A stretch of DNA of 64,000 nucleotides from assembly GCA_018292915.2 (NCBI GenBank), contig JACVVK020000227.1:861001-925000 (forward strand), read 5' to 3'. The DNA is from Batillaria attramentaria (taxonomy: Eukaryota; Mollusca; Gastropoda; Batillariidae). A program made the position numbers and the translations under genes. The notes under the pieces were generated by a model. That model was not told the origin of the DNA. It searched no databases and saw only the letters and a program-made list of their open reading frames with translations. Positions 47,143-58,900 of the stretch are shown here, piece after piece (the stretch's first letter is position 1; each line of letters opens with the position of its first letter).

Positions 47143-48734
47143 CCTACTACTATTACTACTACTACTACTTCTGCTGCTGCTACTCACTACTACTACTACT
47201 ACTACTCAGTATTACTACTACTACTACTCCTGCAAGTGCTAAGACGAAGAGAAGAAGAAGAAGAGGAAGAAGGGATGGCGGATGACGACGGAAATAACAG
47301 TGTCAGTATGCGGCTGTGTGTGGGAGATACACGTGGGTGCGTTATGCAAACAAACCGTGACAACACATTACCTGTAACTTGCCATTAACTCATCAATTGT
47401 CCGGTCTATGTTATTGTCTGGCCTGACTACCAGGAAAACCCGCGCCATCAGTCTCGCCTCTCTCTGGTTTGACCAGTTTGCTAAACATACTGCAAGACGC
47501 CTTGTGATGTGATGTGCTAGTAATGTGATGTGGTAGTGATGTGGTAGTGGTGTGATGTGGTAGTGCTGGTAATAGTGATGGTCACAGTACCGCCGGCTTT
47601 CCGCCACTGTAGTCACTAGGCGTTTTTTTTTTTTTTTTTTTCTCCTGCAGCCAGTGACGTCACCAGTTCTGCTGTGAATGGGATGAGGATGTACACTTAA
47701 ATACGGCACGGTTGATTTCACTACTTTACGCAATGTTGCGTGACTTCAATATCCCATGGTTTATTCTAATATTTTACGTGATTCTTCATGACTAAAGGCC
47801 GGAGCGATAGAACCTACCGGCAACTGGCGACACGTGATTCTTCATGACTTAAGGCCGGAGCGATAGAATCTACCGGCAACTGGCGACACTGGTTACTACG
47901 TCACACTGAGTAACCTGATGTGCTTGTGGGAAATCCCTTCCATGGAGTGCGTTGATCGTCAGAATATTTTTGTCAGTAACTCTTCCCGGGCTCCTCTACA
48001 CAACAACAACAACAATAATAGTAATAATAATAATGATGATAATTTGCGTAATATAACAATTATATAATTTATGTTGTAATAATAATAATGATATGCAAGA
48101 TATTAATATGAACATTGACGACATCGGTCAGTGTGGAAGACAGCAGTGCGGATATTTAACGAGACACTGTTTTCAAACGTTGACTTCCGACTGTTGATAA
48201 AGTTGGACATTCGCCGCTCCGTGTCGATAGTCATTGATTAAAGTTGGTCCTCGTGGCTCCGTGTCGATAGTCACTGATAAACGTCGGTCCTCGTGGCTCC
48301 GTGTCGATAGTCATTGATTAACGTTGGTCCTCGTGGCTCCGTGTCGATAGTCACTGATAAACGTCGGTCCTCGTGGCTCCGTGTCGATAGTCATTGACTA
48401 ACTTTGGTCCTCGTGTCTCCTTGTCGATAGTCATGGACATCGTGCGGACTGTGCTCTTTCTCTGTACTCGCTCACTATGGACTCCGTACAGTGGACACTG
48501 AGTGGTGCACGCCGGGATGGTGGGATTCTATTCATTTTATTTGTATATCGCCGTGCACAGAAAGGACGCCAAGCTAGTTAATTTTTCACTTGAAAATCAA
48601 GACTCGGATATTTGTATTCAGTTGTATCAAGCGCATCATACACTCCCTGTAGCGGTCAGTGTCCGGTTCATTATGAACTTCACTCTCTGGAAGTCAGTTT
48701 GCAAGATTCACTATGAATAGGAAGTTCTGATGCG
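47143..48734. other. Intergenic
   Basis: ACT triplets to about 47232; GTGATGTGGTAGT repeats (47505-47560); a T-run at 47623-47640; a 57-bp direct duplication with GGCCGGAGCGATAGAA (47770-47892); (CAA/AAT)n at 48001-48090; six 40-bp units with CTCGTGGCTCCGTGTCGATA (48205-48435). No gene recognised. Confidence 0.7.
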
Positions 48735-49378
48735 GGGTTCATTATGAACACGAGGTCAGTCTTCATTATGAACACGAGGTCAGTCTTCACTATGAACACG
48801 AGGTCAGTCTTCACTATGAACACGAGGTCAGTCTTCACTATGAACACGAGGTCAGTCTTTATTATGAACACGAGGTCAGTCTTCACTATGAACACGAGGT
48901 CAGTCTTCACTATGAACACGAGGTCAGTCTTCATTATGAACACGAGGTCAGTCTTCATTATGAACACGAGGTCAGTCTTCATTATGAACACGAGGTCAGT
49001 CTTCATTATGAACACGAGGTCAGTCTTCACTATGAACACGAGGTCAGTCTTCATTATGAACACGAGGTCAGTCTTCACTATGAACACGAGGTCAGTCTTC
49101 ATTATGAACACGAGGTCAGTCTTCATTATGAACACGAGGTCAGTCTTCATTATGAACACGAGGTCAGTCTTCATTATGAACACGAGGTCAGTCTTCACTA
49201 TGAACACGAGGTCAGTCTTCACTATGAACACGAGGTCAGTCTTCATTATGAACACGAGGTCAGTCTTCATTATGAACACGAGGTCAGTCTTCACTATGAA
49301 CACGAGGTCAGTCTTCACTATGAACACGAGGTCAGTCTTCATTATGAACACGAGGTCAGTCTTCATTATGAACAAGTC
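48735..49378. repeat. 24-bp minisatellite
   Basis: About 27 units containing ATTATGAACACGAGGTCAGT, alternating CATTATG and CACTATG. The period is a multiple of 3 and no stops occur, so long repetitive open frames exist on both strands; these are not taken as genes. Confidence 0.95.
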
Positions 49379-51293
49379 AGTTTATTGGGTTCGTTAGAAG
49401 TCCGTCTACAGTCGCAGTTGATTCTGAACAACCTACCATAAGTCAAACTGAGCAAGATTATTCAGTACGTGAAACAACACTCCCTTTACTTAGACAGGTG
49501 GCGGCCACACAGACAAACAGACAGACAGACAAACAGACAAACAGACAGGTTGAGGGGGGCGAATAGCGGAGGACCGGTCGTTCAGTCAGTCCCTCTCCGT
49601 AACAGTATTGTCATGTAAATATGTCATGTCCGCTACGGCAGTTGTTTGGTAATTTCCGCTCCTCAGTCTAGTCAGTACCCGGACAAGTCGTGATCCGACG
49701 TTGTCAAACTGACCCGCGCCTGTCCCTCCCCCCGCCCCATCGGGCTACTGACCCGCCACCACCACCACCACCACCACCGCCCGGTACTGTCAGTCACACA
49801 GTCTCTCCTTTCTCTTCAGTCGGAAGCACGTTTGATGTCAGACGGACACCAGCCAATCAGAAGACACCGACCTTCCCACGCCTTCAGGATAAGGTCTTCA
49901 ATGGAAGCTTCTTAAATTTAGAACTTAGGTCGGGGAAACACGGTGACGCATGCTGGCCGAGCCTTTACGGATCTCGCCGAAGATTGCCGAAGCGCAGATT
50001 GTATAACGACTCATTGAGGAAAAGAGGCCGACGCTGTTTTCTCCGCCAGGAATTTACACTTCGCCACAGGAAGCTCGCCACTTGGGCACGTGACACGGAC
50101 TGACACAAACACTACCAACGTACAACGCAATCACAGTGATATCAGTAAACACGACTTTACCGTCTGCCGCCACACTCACGGCTCAGCCCAACACGGTCCC
50201 GGCGGCCGGCCAGGCGACACGCAGATCACAGTGCACTGACAACAAGTCATTACTCATCACATAATTATCACTCTGGTACTGAGTCAGTCACGGTGCCGGT
50301 CTGCCGTCACGGTGTCAGTGTTAGACTCAAGTACTGGCAAGTAGTATCAAGATAGTCGACCATAATTAAGTAATTAAATCAGTTAAGTTTACAAGTCTTC
50401 TGCCACAGTAATGTGTGTTCACGCATTTGTTGCGCATTTCAATACACCGGCTAGCATATTTGGTTTATATTATTTATACACCGACTAGCATATTTGGTTT
50501 ATATTATTTATACACCGACTAGCATATTCGGTTTATCATATTATTATACACTGACCAGCATAATTGGTTTATATCATTCATACACCGACTAGCATGACTG
50601 GTTTATTTATGCCGGCACTCACTCCGTAGTAATATTTAGTTTATATATCATTCATACACCGACTAGCATGACTGGTTTATTTATGCCGGCACTCACTCCG
50701 TAGTAATATTTAGTTTATATCATTCATACACCGACTAGCATGACTGGTTTATTTATGCCGGCACTCACTCCGTAGTAATATTTAGTTTATAATTATTATT
50801 TATACACTGGCTAGCAATATTTAGTTTATATTATTATATACTGACTAGCAATAAATTTAGTTTATATTATCTATGCACTGACTAGCAATCACTGGTTTAT
50901 ATCATTTTTACACATACTGGCGGTATTTGGGTTAGATTATTTATATACTTACTAGCGATAATTGGTTTACATCATTTATACACTGACCAGCTAATTTGTT
51001 AATATCATTTCTACACTTCATTACTAGCGGTATTTGGTTTATTGCTGGTCTGGTCACACCGGGAAACAGTGAATTAAGATTTTATGGCGGAAACTGACTG
51101 CATGTTCATGTGGGCAGCAGTTGTCACTCTGCACCACTCCACCCGGAAATAACGACCAGTACAGTTAAGTTACACTCCACCCGGAACCGGTATGGGTATT
51201 CTTAGACGTGTATGCCATGAAGCGTCCACCCGCTGGACTTGTATAGGTAAGCTAAACCACCCGGAAATAACGAACAGTACAGGTAAGCTACAT
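49379..51293. other. Intergenic with degenerate repeats
   Basis: (CAGA)n near 49510-49548 and a C/A-rich stretch 49720-49790. From about 50440 to 51040 there are diverged units with ACACCGACTAGCATGACTGG, and three copies of a 70-bp version containing TATGCCGGCACTCACTCCGT. An open frame at 49690-50103 has no recognisable domain. Confidence 0.65.
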
Positions 51294-51359
51294 TCCACGT
51301 GGAGGGTGGGTGGGTGTTTGGGGGTTACTCCACGTGTGTGTGTGTGTGTGTGGGGGGGG

Positions 51360-51521
51360 TATTTGGTGTTTAACGTCCTTTTCCACCACACACGGGTTAT
51401 ATCAAAGACGGGGCAACGATGAAAAAGCCAGCACAAATATTTGTCTCCAGCCGGGATACGAACTCACGACCCGAGCATTAGAAGTCCAACGCTCTACCAT
51501 TCGGCCACCCCGGCTCCCCTA
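51360..51521 (-). mobile_element. tRNA-derived SINE, family B
   Basis: Same organisation as 20780-20939: AGCCGGGGTGGCCGAATGG head, TTCGTATCCCGGCTGG at the B-box position (one change from the other copy), ATTTGTGCTGGC body and GGACGTTAAACACCAAAT 3' end. It is flanked on both sides by about 42 bp of the same sequence (51294-51335 and 51523-51564). Confidence 0.85.
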
Positions 51522-51589
51522 CTCCACGTGGAGGGTGGGTGGGTGTTTGGGGGTTACTCCACGTGACGACCAACACTATAGGTATTTTT

Positions 51590-51824
51590 ACACACGTAAT
51601 TCAGCCTCCACCCAATTCAGCCTCCACCCAATTCAGCCTCCACCCAATTCAGCCTCCACCAGGTCTACACCACCAGGTCTACACCACCAGGTCTACACCA
51701 CCAGGTCTACACCACCAGGTCTACACCACCAGGTCTACAGTAACTGGTCCGCTACACTATGAAGGTCGTTAACATCTGTAGTACTGACGCCTGATGCAAC
51801 GCAGGGGGGGGGGGGGATATGTGA

Positions 51825-51901
<77 letters not shown>

Positions 51902-52271
51902 TGTTATTCGGGTGCCGGTTGATGGGTAGATCAGTGGCGATGGGAACTGACTCGGACATGCTTACACCAAATGATGACGACGACGACGACGATCATGATG
52001 ATGATGATAATGATCCGTCGTCGTCGTCGTCATCATCATCATCATCGTCGTCGTCGTCGTCGTCGTCGTCGTCATAAACATCGGTCATCGTCGTAGTCGT
52101 CGTCATCATCATCGTCGTCGTCATCATCATCATTGGTTAGTGCACTGCTCGCGCATTTCGTGCCAAGCGGTGTGAGTTGGCCCCCTACCCTATAGTTGGC
52201 CCCCTACCCTATAGTTGGCCCCCTACCCTATAGTTGGCCCCCTACCCTATAGTTGGCCCCCTACCCTATAC
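51590..52271. repeat. Cluster of short tandem repeats
   Basis: Four 17-bp CAGCCTCCACCCAATTC units (51602-51660), six 14-bp CAGGTCTACACCAC units (51659-51738), (GT)n of about 72 bp (51828-51900), (GAC/GAT)n and (TCG/TCA)n triplets (51974-52133), and five 19-bp AGTTGGCCCCCTACCCTAT units (52175-52270). Confidence 0.92.
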
Positions 52272-53057
52272 TGCCATAGCCTACTAGGCGGGGTGGAAAA
52301 CTAGTCCGTGTTTTACCACAGAACGGTCAGTCCCTATCCTCCGGCTGTACACCGGATGTGTTTGTGTAACGTATCCATTACAGTCAAGGAAACATCACAC
52401 GTGGCCGACCTGGCAGTCTAACGGATTGAATGGTGTTCAGCTGGACTGTTCAGTTAGGGTGGGTGCCCCTTCCCCCAATAACCTGCTCATCGGGACCGTC
52501 TTATGGCGCGGGACGTCCTTAAAGCCAAATGACTAACACCATGGCATTCCATACAAGGAGACAAGAAGATGCTGATGATGATGACGATGTTGCACTGTAC
52601 AGTACACGCATCACTATAAAAGACGGTAATGTAATGTCTTTGTCACTATCAGCCTGAATCGACTGTTTCCTGGAAGAAAGGCCAGACTTAGACCTGGGGG
52701 ACGTTGTCTAAGTTAAGACACTGCGGGCGTCACAAGTCAGTAAACTGAACTGAATCCGATTCTGCTCAGTCCAATCCAGGAAGTCAGTGACAGTGTTGCA
52801 TCATCGTGCTATTCGTGACTCGCCTTGTCAATTGATACTGTCTGCATGTCTGCTAGCAGCGTCTGACTTCCCGTTACCATGTATTACACCTACGTCCAGG
52901 AATGAGACGGTGACCGTCATTTACGGGAATTCCCGATACTCATGCCGGCTTCAACAACTTCCACGTGACTACACTCCCACGTGGTCGTCTGGGCTTCTAA
53001 GCTCTCTGTGCTACCATAGTTACGCCCGCGACAATTACCTTTCTTTGTTTTACTGGA
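52272..53057. other. Intergenic
   Basis: No repeat array. An open frame starting at 52787 runs into the adjacent 37-bp repeat. It has no domain I recognise and its second half is repeat-encoded, so I do not call it a gene. Confidence 0.5.
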
Positions 53058-53477
53058 GTTTTGTCAGGCATGTGATGGTGAGAGTGTACACGGAGTTTTG
53101 TCAGGCATGTGATGGTGAGAGTGTACACGGAGTTTTGTCAGGCATGTCATGGCCGGTGAGAGTGTACACGGAGTTTTGTCAGGCATGTCGTGGTGAGAGT
53201 GTACACGGAGTTTTGTCAGGCATGTCATGGCCGGTGAGAGTGTACACGGAGTTTTGTCAGGCATGTGATGGTGAGAGTGTACACGGAGTTTTGTCAGGCA
53301 TGTCATGGTGAGAGTGTACACGGAGTTTTGTCAGGCATGTCATGGTGAGAGTGTACACGGAGTTTTGTCAGGCATGTCGTGGTGAGAGTGTACACGGAGT
53401 TTTGTCAGGCATGTGATGGTGAGAGTGTACACGGAGTTTTGTCAGGCATGTGATGGTGAGAGTGTACACGGAGTTTC
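53058..53477. repeat. 37-bp minisatellite
   Basis: About eleven units with GGAGTTTTGTCAGGCATGTG and GTGAGAGTGTACAC; two units carry a 4-bp GGCC-type insertion. Confidence 0.94.
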
Positions 53478-55284
53478 CTCACACATCAGATCACCGCGTG
53501 GCTCCGTCTAGTGTAACACTCAGTGACTGACTGTGACGTCACTTTCAGTCGGTCTCCATTGGTAACCGGGTCAGTCCTGACCTTGCCCTTTTCTTCATCA
53601 ATTTAATCATGAGCCTGTGTAACTTATCCACCTCACCCAATGAAAAACTCATGAAACAAACTGTGACCGGCAACTTGGGCTGGTGACCCACCCATCTTGT
53701 AGTGATTGACCAGCAGCCCTGACTGTCATATAGAATGGGGTCATTATTTCACAGGTATACTTCTTGTACCTAGACATGCTGACCAAGCAGCCTTGATTGT
53801 ATTAAAAATATAGAGAGAGAATTCGGCGTCATTATTTCACAGGTATGCTTCTTGTTCCTAGACCCACCGACCAAACAGCCCTGGTTGCACAGAGTACTGA
53901 TAGGAATCGGGGTCATTACGTCATGGGTATCCGAACCGTCTGATGACAAATGAAGACGACAGTCAACCAACCAACCAACCAACCAACCAGGCAAGCAAGC
54001 TGTATGATTAACGTTGCACATACTGACGCTATATTCAGTCAATGAGTCGACACTGATATCATCAGGCGGTAAGTTTGTCAAGTCAAGGCTGGGAGACAGA
54101 GTGATCAGAATTCATCAGGTGTTTTCTAAATGAAGTGCTGCAGCTGGAGGTGATCATTAGAATTCATCACGAGGGGCCATACGCTTATTAATGAAGTCCG
54201 CTCTATGAAAACCGATCATTATCGTCTAACTACAGTCACGCGCACACGCCATGATCGCTGTACTCACTATACTGCGCAACGTTTGCTGAGGAGTTGAAGG
54301 TTTTGTACAAGAATGGCTCTAACACGACAATTTGTTTATCTCCGTTTGGTAATCCGACCACGCCGTAATCAAAGCTACATGATACATACAACACAAATCA
54401 GGTGAAGACTCGGAAAGACGGGTTTTCAGTATCTTAAATGTAATCAAATCAACATGGTACATCACAACACACAATCAGGTGAAGAAAGACGGTTTGTATC
54501 TCAAATTTATGGTATGGTATGGTATGGTATGGTATGGTATGGTATGGTATGGTATGGTATGAATCAAATCAACATGGTACATCACAACACACAATCAGGC
54601 GAAGAAAGACTGCACCAAAAGGAAGCATTGACTAATTCTGCGAGCAGTTTCCGAAACTGTGTGGTGTATGTCTTTACCAACACCGTCCACGTGTATAAAG
54701 CGCTTTAGGCAATGTTCAACCCTCGGCTCAAGCTCGGCGGTATAATGTGATCATGAATAAATCGTAGTGATTGGCCCGACGAATTTCATGAATACGCTCC
54801 CGACCAGCAAGTAATGTCTCATCTTAAACGCCTCATCTTAAATGGAAAATTCAACCGATTTTGTACACAGAATAATTTACTGTAGCAGATCACTGTCAGC
54901 TGACTCGCTCTCCCACTGCCAAAACTGTCAGCCTCATCATCACGTGACTTTAGCAACAGTAGGAACAGGATCAGCTCCTTCGTGGGGTATCATTCCTACC
55001 ACTGACACAGTCTGCAGCAACATCTACTATCAGCTTCATCATCACGTGACTTTATCAACGGCATATTCAGCACAAGGACAGGACCGAGCTCTGTTGAGGA
55101 TTATTACTCCTACAACACAATTAAATTTTGCAGTAATACTTCGATTACCGGAGGAACGTCAGTGACAGTGTTCTTTCCGGTCGTCAACGCCCGAAGGTAA
55201 ATTCTGGGGTAAGAAAGGTAACTTTCGGAACCGTCAACCTCTCCATGCATTAAACTAACTAATCGATCGGCGTTAGCCATGGTA
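53478..55284. other. Intergenic
   Basis: Three diverged copies of TTATTTCACAGGTATGCTTC (53730-53850), (CCAA)n at 53969-53988, a duplicated AATCAACATGGTACATCAC flanking a (GGTAT)n run (54510-54560), and two related segments with TCATCATCACGTGACTTTA (54935 and 55035). No gene recognised. Confidence 0.65.
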
Positions 55285-55535
55285 ACCAAAGGGGTGGTAG
55301 TTTCACTGGCAGTATCCATAGCAACTAGAGGGTTAGTGGTTTCACTGACAGTATCCATAGCAACTGGAGTTTGGTAAGTTTCACTGGCAGTATTCATAGC
55401 AACTAGCGGATTGGTAGTTTCTTTGGCAGTATCCACAGCAACTAGAGGGTTGGTAGTTTCACTGGCAATCTCCATAGCAACGAGAGGATTGGTAGATTCA
55501 CTGGCAGTATCCATAGCAACTAGAGGGTTCGCAGT
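55285..55535. repeat. 39-bp minisatellite just upstream of the SDR gene
   Basis: Six to seven units with TTTCACTGGCAGTATCCATA and GCAACTAGAGGGTTGGTAG. The period is 13 codons and the minus strand is open with repeats of NPLVAMDTASETT, but there is no other support for coding. Confidence 0.9.
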
Positions 55536-55666
55536 TTCACGTTAGTATTCATACGCTATCTGAAAGATTATGGTCATAGAAACATGAATTAGCATGATGT
55601 ATTTTTGGTCAGGAACATGATGTTCAATTCTGACACTTTTGTTTGGCTCAGCACCACAGCGCGGCC

Positions 55667-55870
55667 ATGGTGGAGTCCGTATTGTTCAACCCTTCTCTCT
55701 ACATCATCCCTCTTTGGGATGACGTCACATGGACAGCTATAGCAGTGACCGTCACATTGACCTTCATAGCGCTACGAACATTACAATGGCACCTGCGTAT
55801 CGGTTGTTATGGCAACCGATATGTACTTGTCACGGGCTGCGATTCGGGGTTCGGTGCTGATCTCGTTAAG
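55667..55870 (+). CDS. SDR gene exon 1
   Basis: Sixty-eight codons, MVESVLFNPSLYIIPLWDD to DSGFGADLVK, carrying the membrane anchor and glycine-rich cofactor loop. The donor AAG|GTCTGA is weak by consensus, like HPD exon 6. Confidence 0.88.
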
Positions 55871-55945
55871 GTCTGAGTTTCAGTAATTCTCTCCCTGTCT
55901 CTGCCGTTTTGTCTGCCTGTCTGTCTGTCTGCCTGTCTGTCTCTC

Positions 55946-55988
<43 letters not shown>

Positions 55989-58900
55989 AACAGAGTTCGT
56001 GCGACTGAGGGGGGAAAACTCTACCAGCTGGTCGTACCTGGGTTCTGATCACGAGTAGTCTCCCAGTCATATATATAGAGCTTATATAGTGCTATTATAG
56101 AGCTTACATGATTAGCTCAATGTTGAAATGTTGAAACATCTCGTGGTTTCTTTCGTGGTAAACCACGAGAACTAATCACGTGAGCTGTTTATGCCACGAG
56201 CATTCAGACTCTTATCTCTACTGCTCTAGTCGCATATATTTTCTGCGACATTTTATTTTTCTGGTAGGGTGACTCGTGACTTTTGTACCCCCTCAAAATT
56301 CTGCTGACTTGTGAAGAAATTATGCGTAGGACAGTTGAAATTGTTTGATGTTTAGAAGAATATTCGCTCTCTGTCTCCTTACTGTTTCCGGACGTAAAGC
56401 ACTCATAGTTAACTCACTGAATCACCACTGACTGCACTGGCGAGTGGTGTAAATGTGTATAATGTAGTATGTAGTTAGCTGTTACACCAAATGACTTGGT
56501 TGAATTCCGACGAGTACTGATTTGCTCCATGAGGCAGATCAGCTTTAGCACAGGGACGGATCGCGTTATGGAGCAAATACTCGTCGGTATTCAACCAAGT
56601 CACGTGGTGTAATGGCTTTATCATTTTTTTCCTCTCATGTATGGTGCATTAATTGTGAGCGCTTATCCGACTACAAGCTGAAATCTATATGTAGTTTGGG
56701 GAATCGGCAATTGAGCAGCGTATAGCAGACGCTCGGAGTGGTCAGGAGATCAGTACGCGACAGAAATAAAGTGCGCCTTCTCAGTTACGCTAGCACTACA
56801 ATGTCAGTTCGCTCAAACCCAAACAAAAACAACAGTTCTTTATTTCGACTAAAGACACAAACCTGGTAACACCGTGAAGGAAACAGAAATGTGCAAAGTC
56901 AATGCGAAACCAAAACATGCACAGCTCTGTTTGCGTTGTGAGAGCATGACAGCGTCACTGGTCTAGCCGCCGGGTCCTGCACCTTCCCACCTCGGTTCCT
57001 CGCGGAATTCGTGAGTGCTGCTTCTAATATTTTGCGTGCAAGTACAACGATTAAAGCGTCCTTCCACCAACAGCTACATTTTATAATTGCCTAAATGATT
57101 CGAACGGTTCAAGGAGCTTCGGTTGAATCGGAGATCTAGACTGACAAGGAATACGCTTACCTTCACAGCGGATAGCAGACGACTGCTTTATGTCACAGGC
57201 TTTTGGTTGGAAGATGTTGAAACTGGCTTTGATTTGAGTACGCAGTGCTTTGTCGGTAAAGTCTCATGTCGTTTTGAACTTCAACAGCGATATCTGCGCC
57301 TAGCTTGCCACGGCCAGTCAAGTCAGCGAATTAGGCCAGTACCCGGGATAGGCCATCTTCCAGTCAACTTTTTGAGAACGGGTTTTGGTTAGTGTTCCTT
57401 GAAACTGTCCATGATTTGAGTAAGCAGTGCTTGTTAGGTATCGGGTAAAGTCATTTTTTACTTGAACAACTAGTTAATGAAATGGAAACACCGATACCGA
57501 GCCGTAAACATGTTTCGTTTTTGTCGGCCGTGTTGACACAAGATGATCGGGGTGCCGCGCACCAGGCTAACCCTAACCCTAACCCTAACCCTAATATCTT
57601 CTTCTGTGATTCTCTACCAAAAGGTTCTGTCTGTGTTCTTTCTATCTATATAGATAAAACCTTGGCAGGGAACACATGTAAATGGTTGTCATGTGATGTG
57701 TCACATGAGTTATTTTCACTAGTGAGATTCCCTCACTTATACAACGGGAGAGATCAAAGCGGAAAGCCGGTAATGGATGATCCTATACTATTCTAGGCTG
57801 GTTTTCGGGGGTAGGGCCGTAGGTGTAGTCGGAGGGAGGCGACACAGAAGAAAGTTGTAGCCTTCGGCAGAGGGTCACAACTTTCTTCTGTGTCACCTGC
57901 GCCTACGGCCCTACCCCCGAAAATCAACCTATAATAGTTTTGTTTTCACTTCAACTCTGAAAACTGAAGTTTAAAAACCAACAATTCGGATAAAGTTAAT
58001 AGCTTCTCCCTCCAGGCTCGTTACAAGAGAAAATCTATGAGGCGCCATTTGCATGAAGCGGGCCTGTAGATTGAAGCTCGTTGAACAGTACATGTATCGC
58101 AATGTTTGTGCGTTTGGCACGTGCGAAACTGAGCTGAAACTATCATATCAATTTATGAAACCTACCTTAGTGATTAATCTCAGTTTTAAAAAGCGAGTTT
58201 TCGCGTAAAGCTGAGTTATAAAACCAATCCAGCTGTGGTGCAAAGCCGCAAGCCGGCTTGGTGCAAACGTCGCTCCATATAAAATCGGTGAATGGCCGCT
58301 CCCGCTTGAAACTTTCCCATGACTTCTTTGATGTAGGTATGTACGTGAAATGTTTGTTGCATTGTCTGGGCAGTTTGTTGTGTTCATCTTCGAAACGTTT
58401 GCGCCATTTCGCTCATTCTCTTACCATTTGCTTGCTCCAGAGTCCTATCAGTATCGCTATGCTGACGCAGCTATCTGCCTCTGCAGAAATGATTTCAGTA
58501 ACAGACGACTGCCCGTTCGGAGAATCTTTCGTTAGATTTTGCGAGGGCTGTGTCTACAAATCGGCAAAAAATCGGCCTGCGTTCGCGCATGTTGATATTT
58601 AGTGACAGTCATAAAATCATTTAAAATGAGTTTCCGTATGCACGTAATCTTCGGTTGAGGCTATATCCGAAACGATTTTACGGCTTCGCAGCACGGAAGC
58701 AATAGATGAAAGTCAAGCGCACATGGAACCGCACCGGACTGGCTGGTTTACCGCAATGTCAAGGGCACTGGAATTTTTTTAAGCCTGGTGGGTCTTAGAC
58801 AGGGACTTTAGCAGTGTTTGCGTGGGTATCGCCTTTATTTACAAAAAAATATCGACGTCCTTTCCCTTGGCGACCCCACGGCTCTCCGCCAATTCTGAAA

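Noticed and set aside
48680..49397. Two ~220-codon repeat proteins on opposite strands
   Set aside because: Pure 24-bp minisatellite; open in both directions as a by-product of period, with no non-repeat domain or splice context.
49690..50103. 137-codon plus-strand ORF with a poly-Pro run
   Set aside because: Proline run comes from a CCA microsatellite; the rest has no family match that I can name.
52787..53311. 174-codon plus-strand ORF
   Set aside because: The second half is the 37-bp repeat and the first half has no recognisable domain or clear splice sites.
55110..55514. 134-codon minus-strand ORF with 13-residue repeats
   Set aside because: Encoded by a 39-bp minisatellite; the period explains the open frame. 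Kept as a repeat only.
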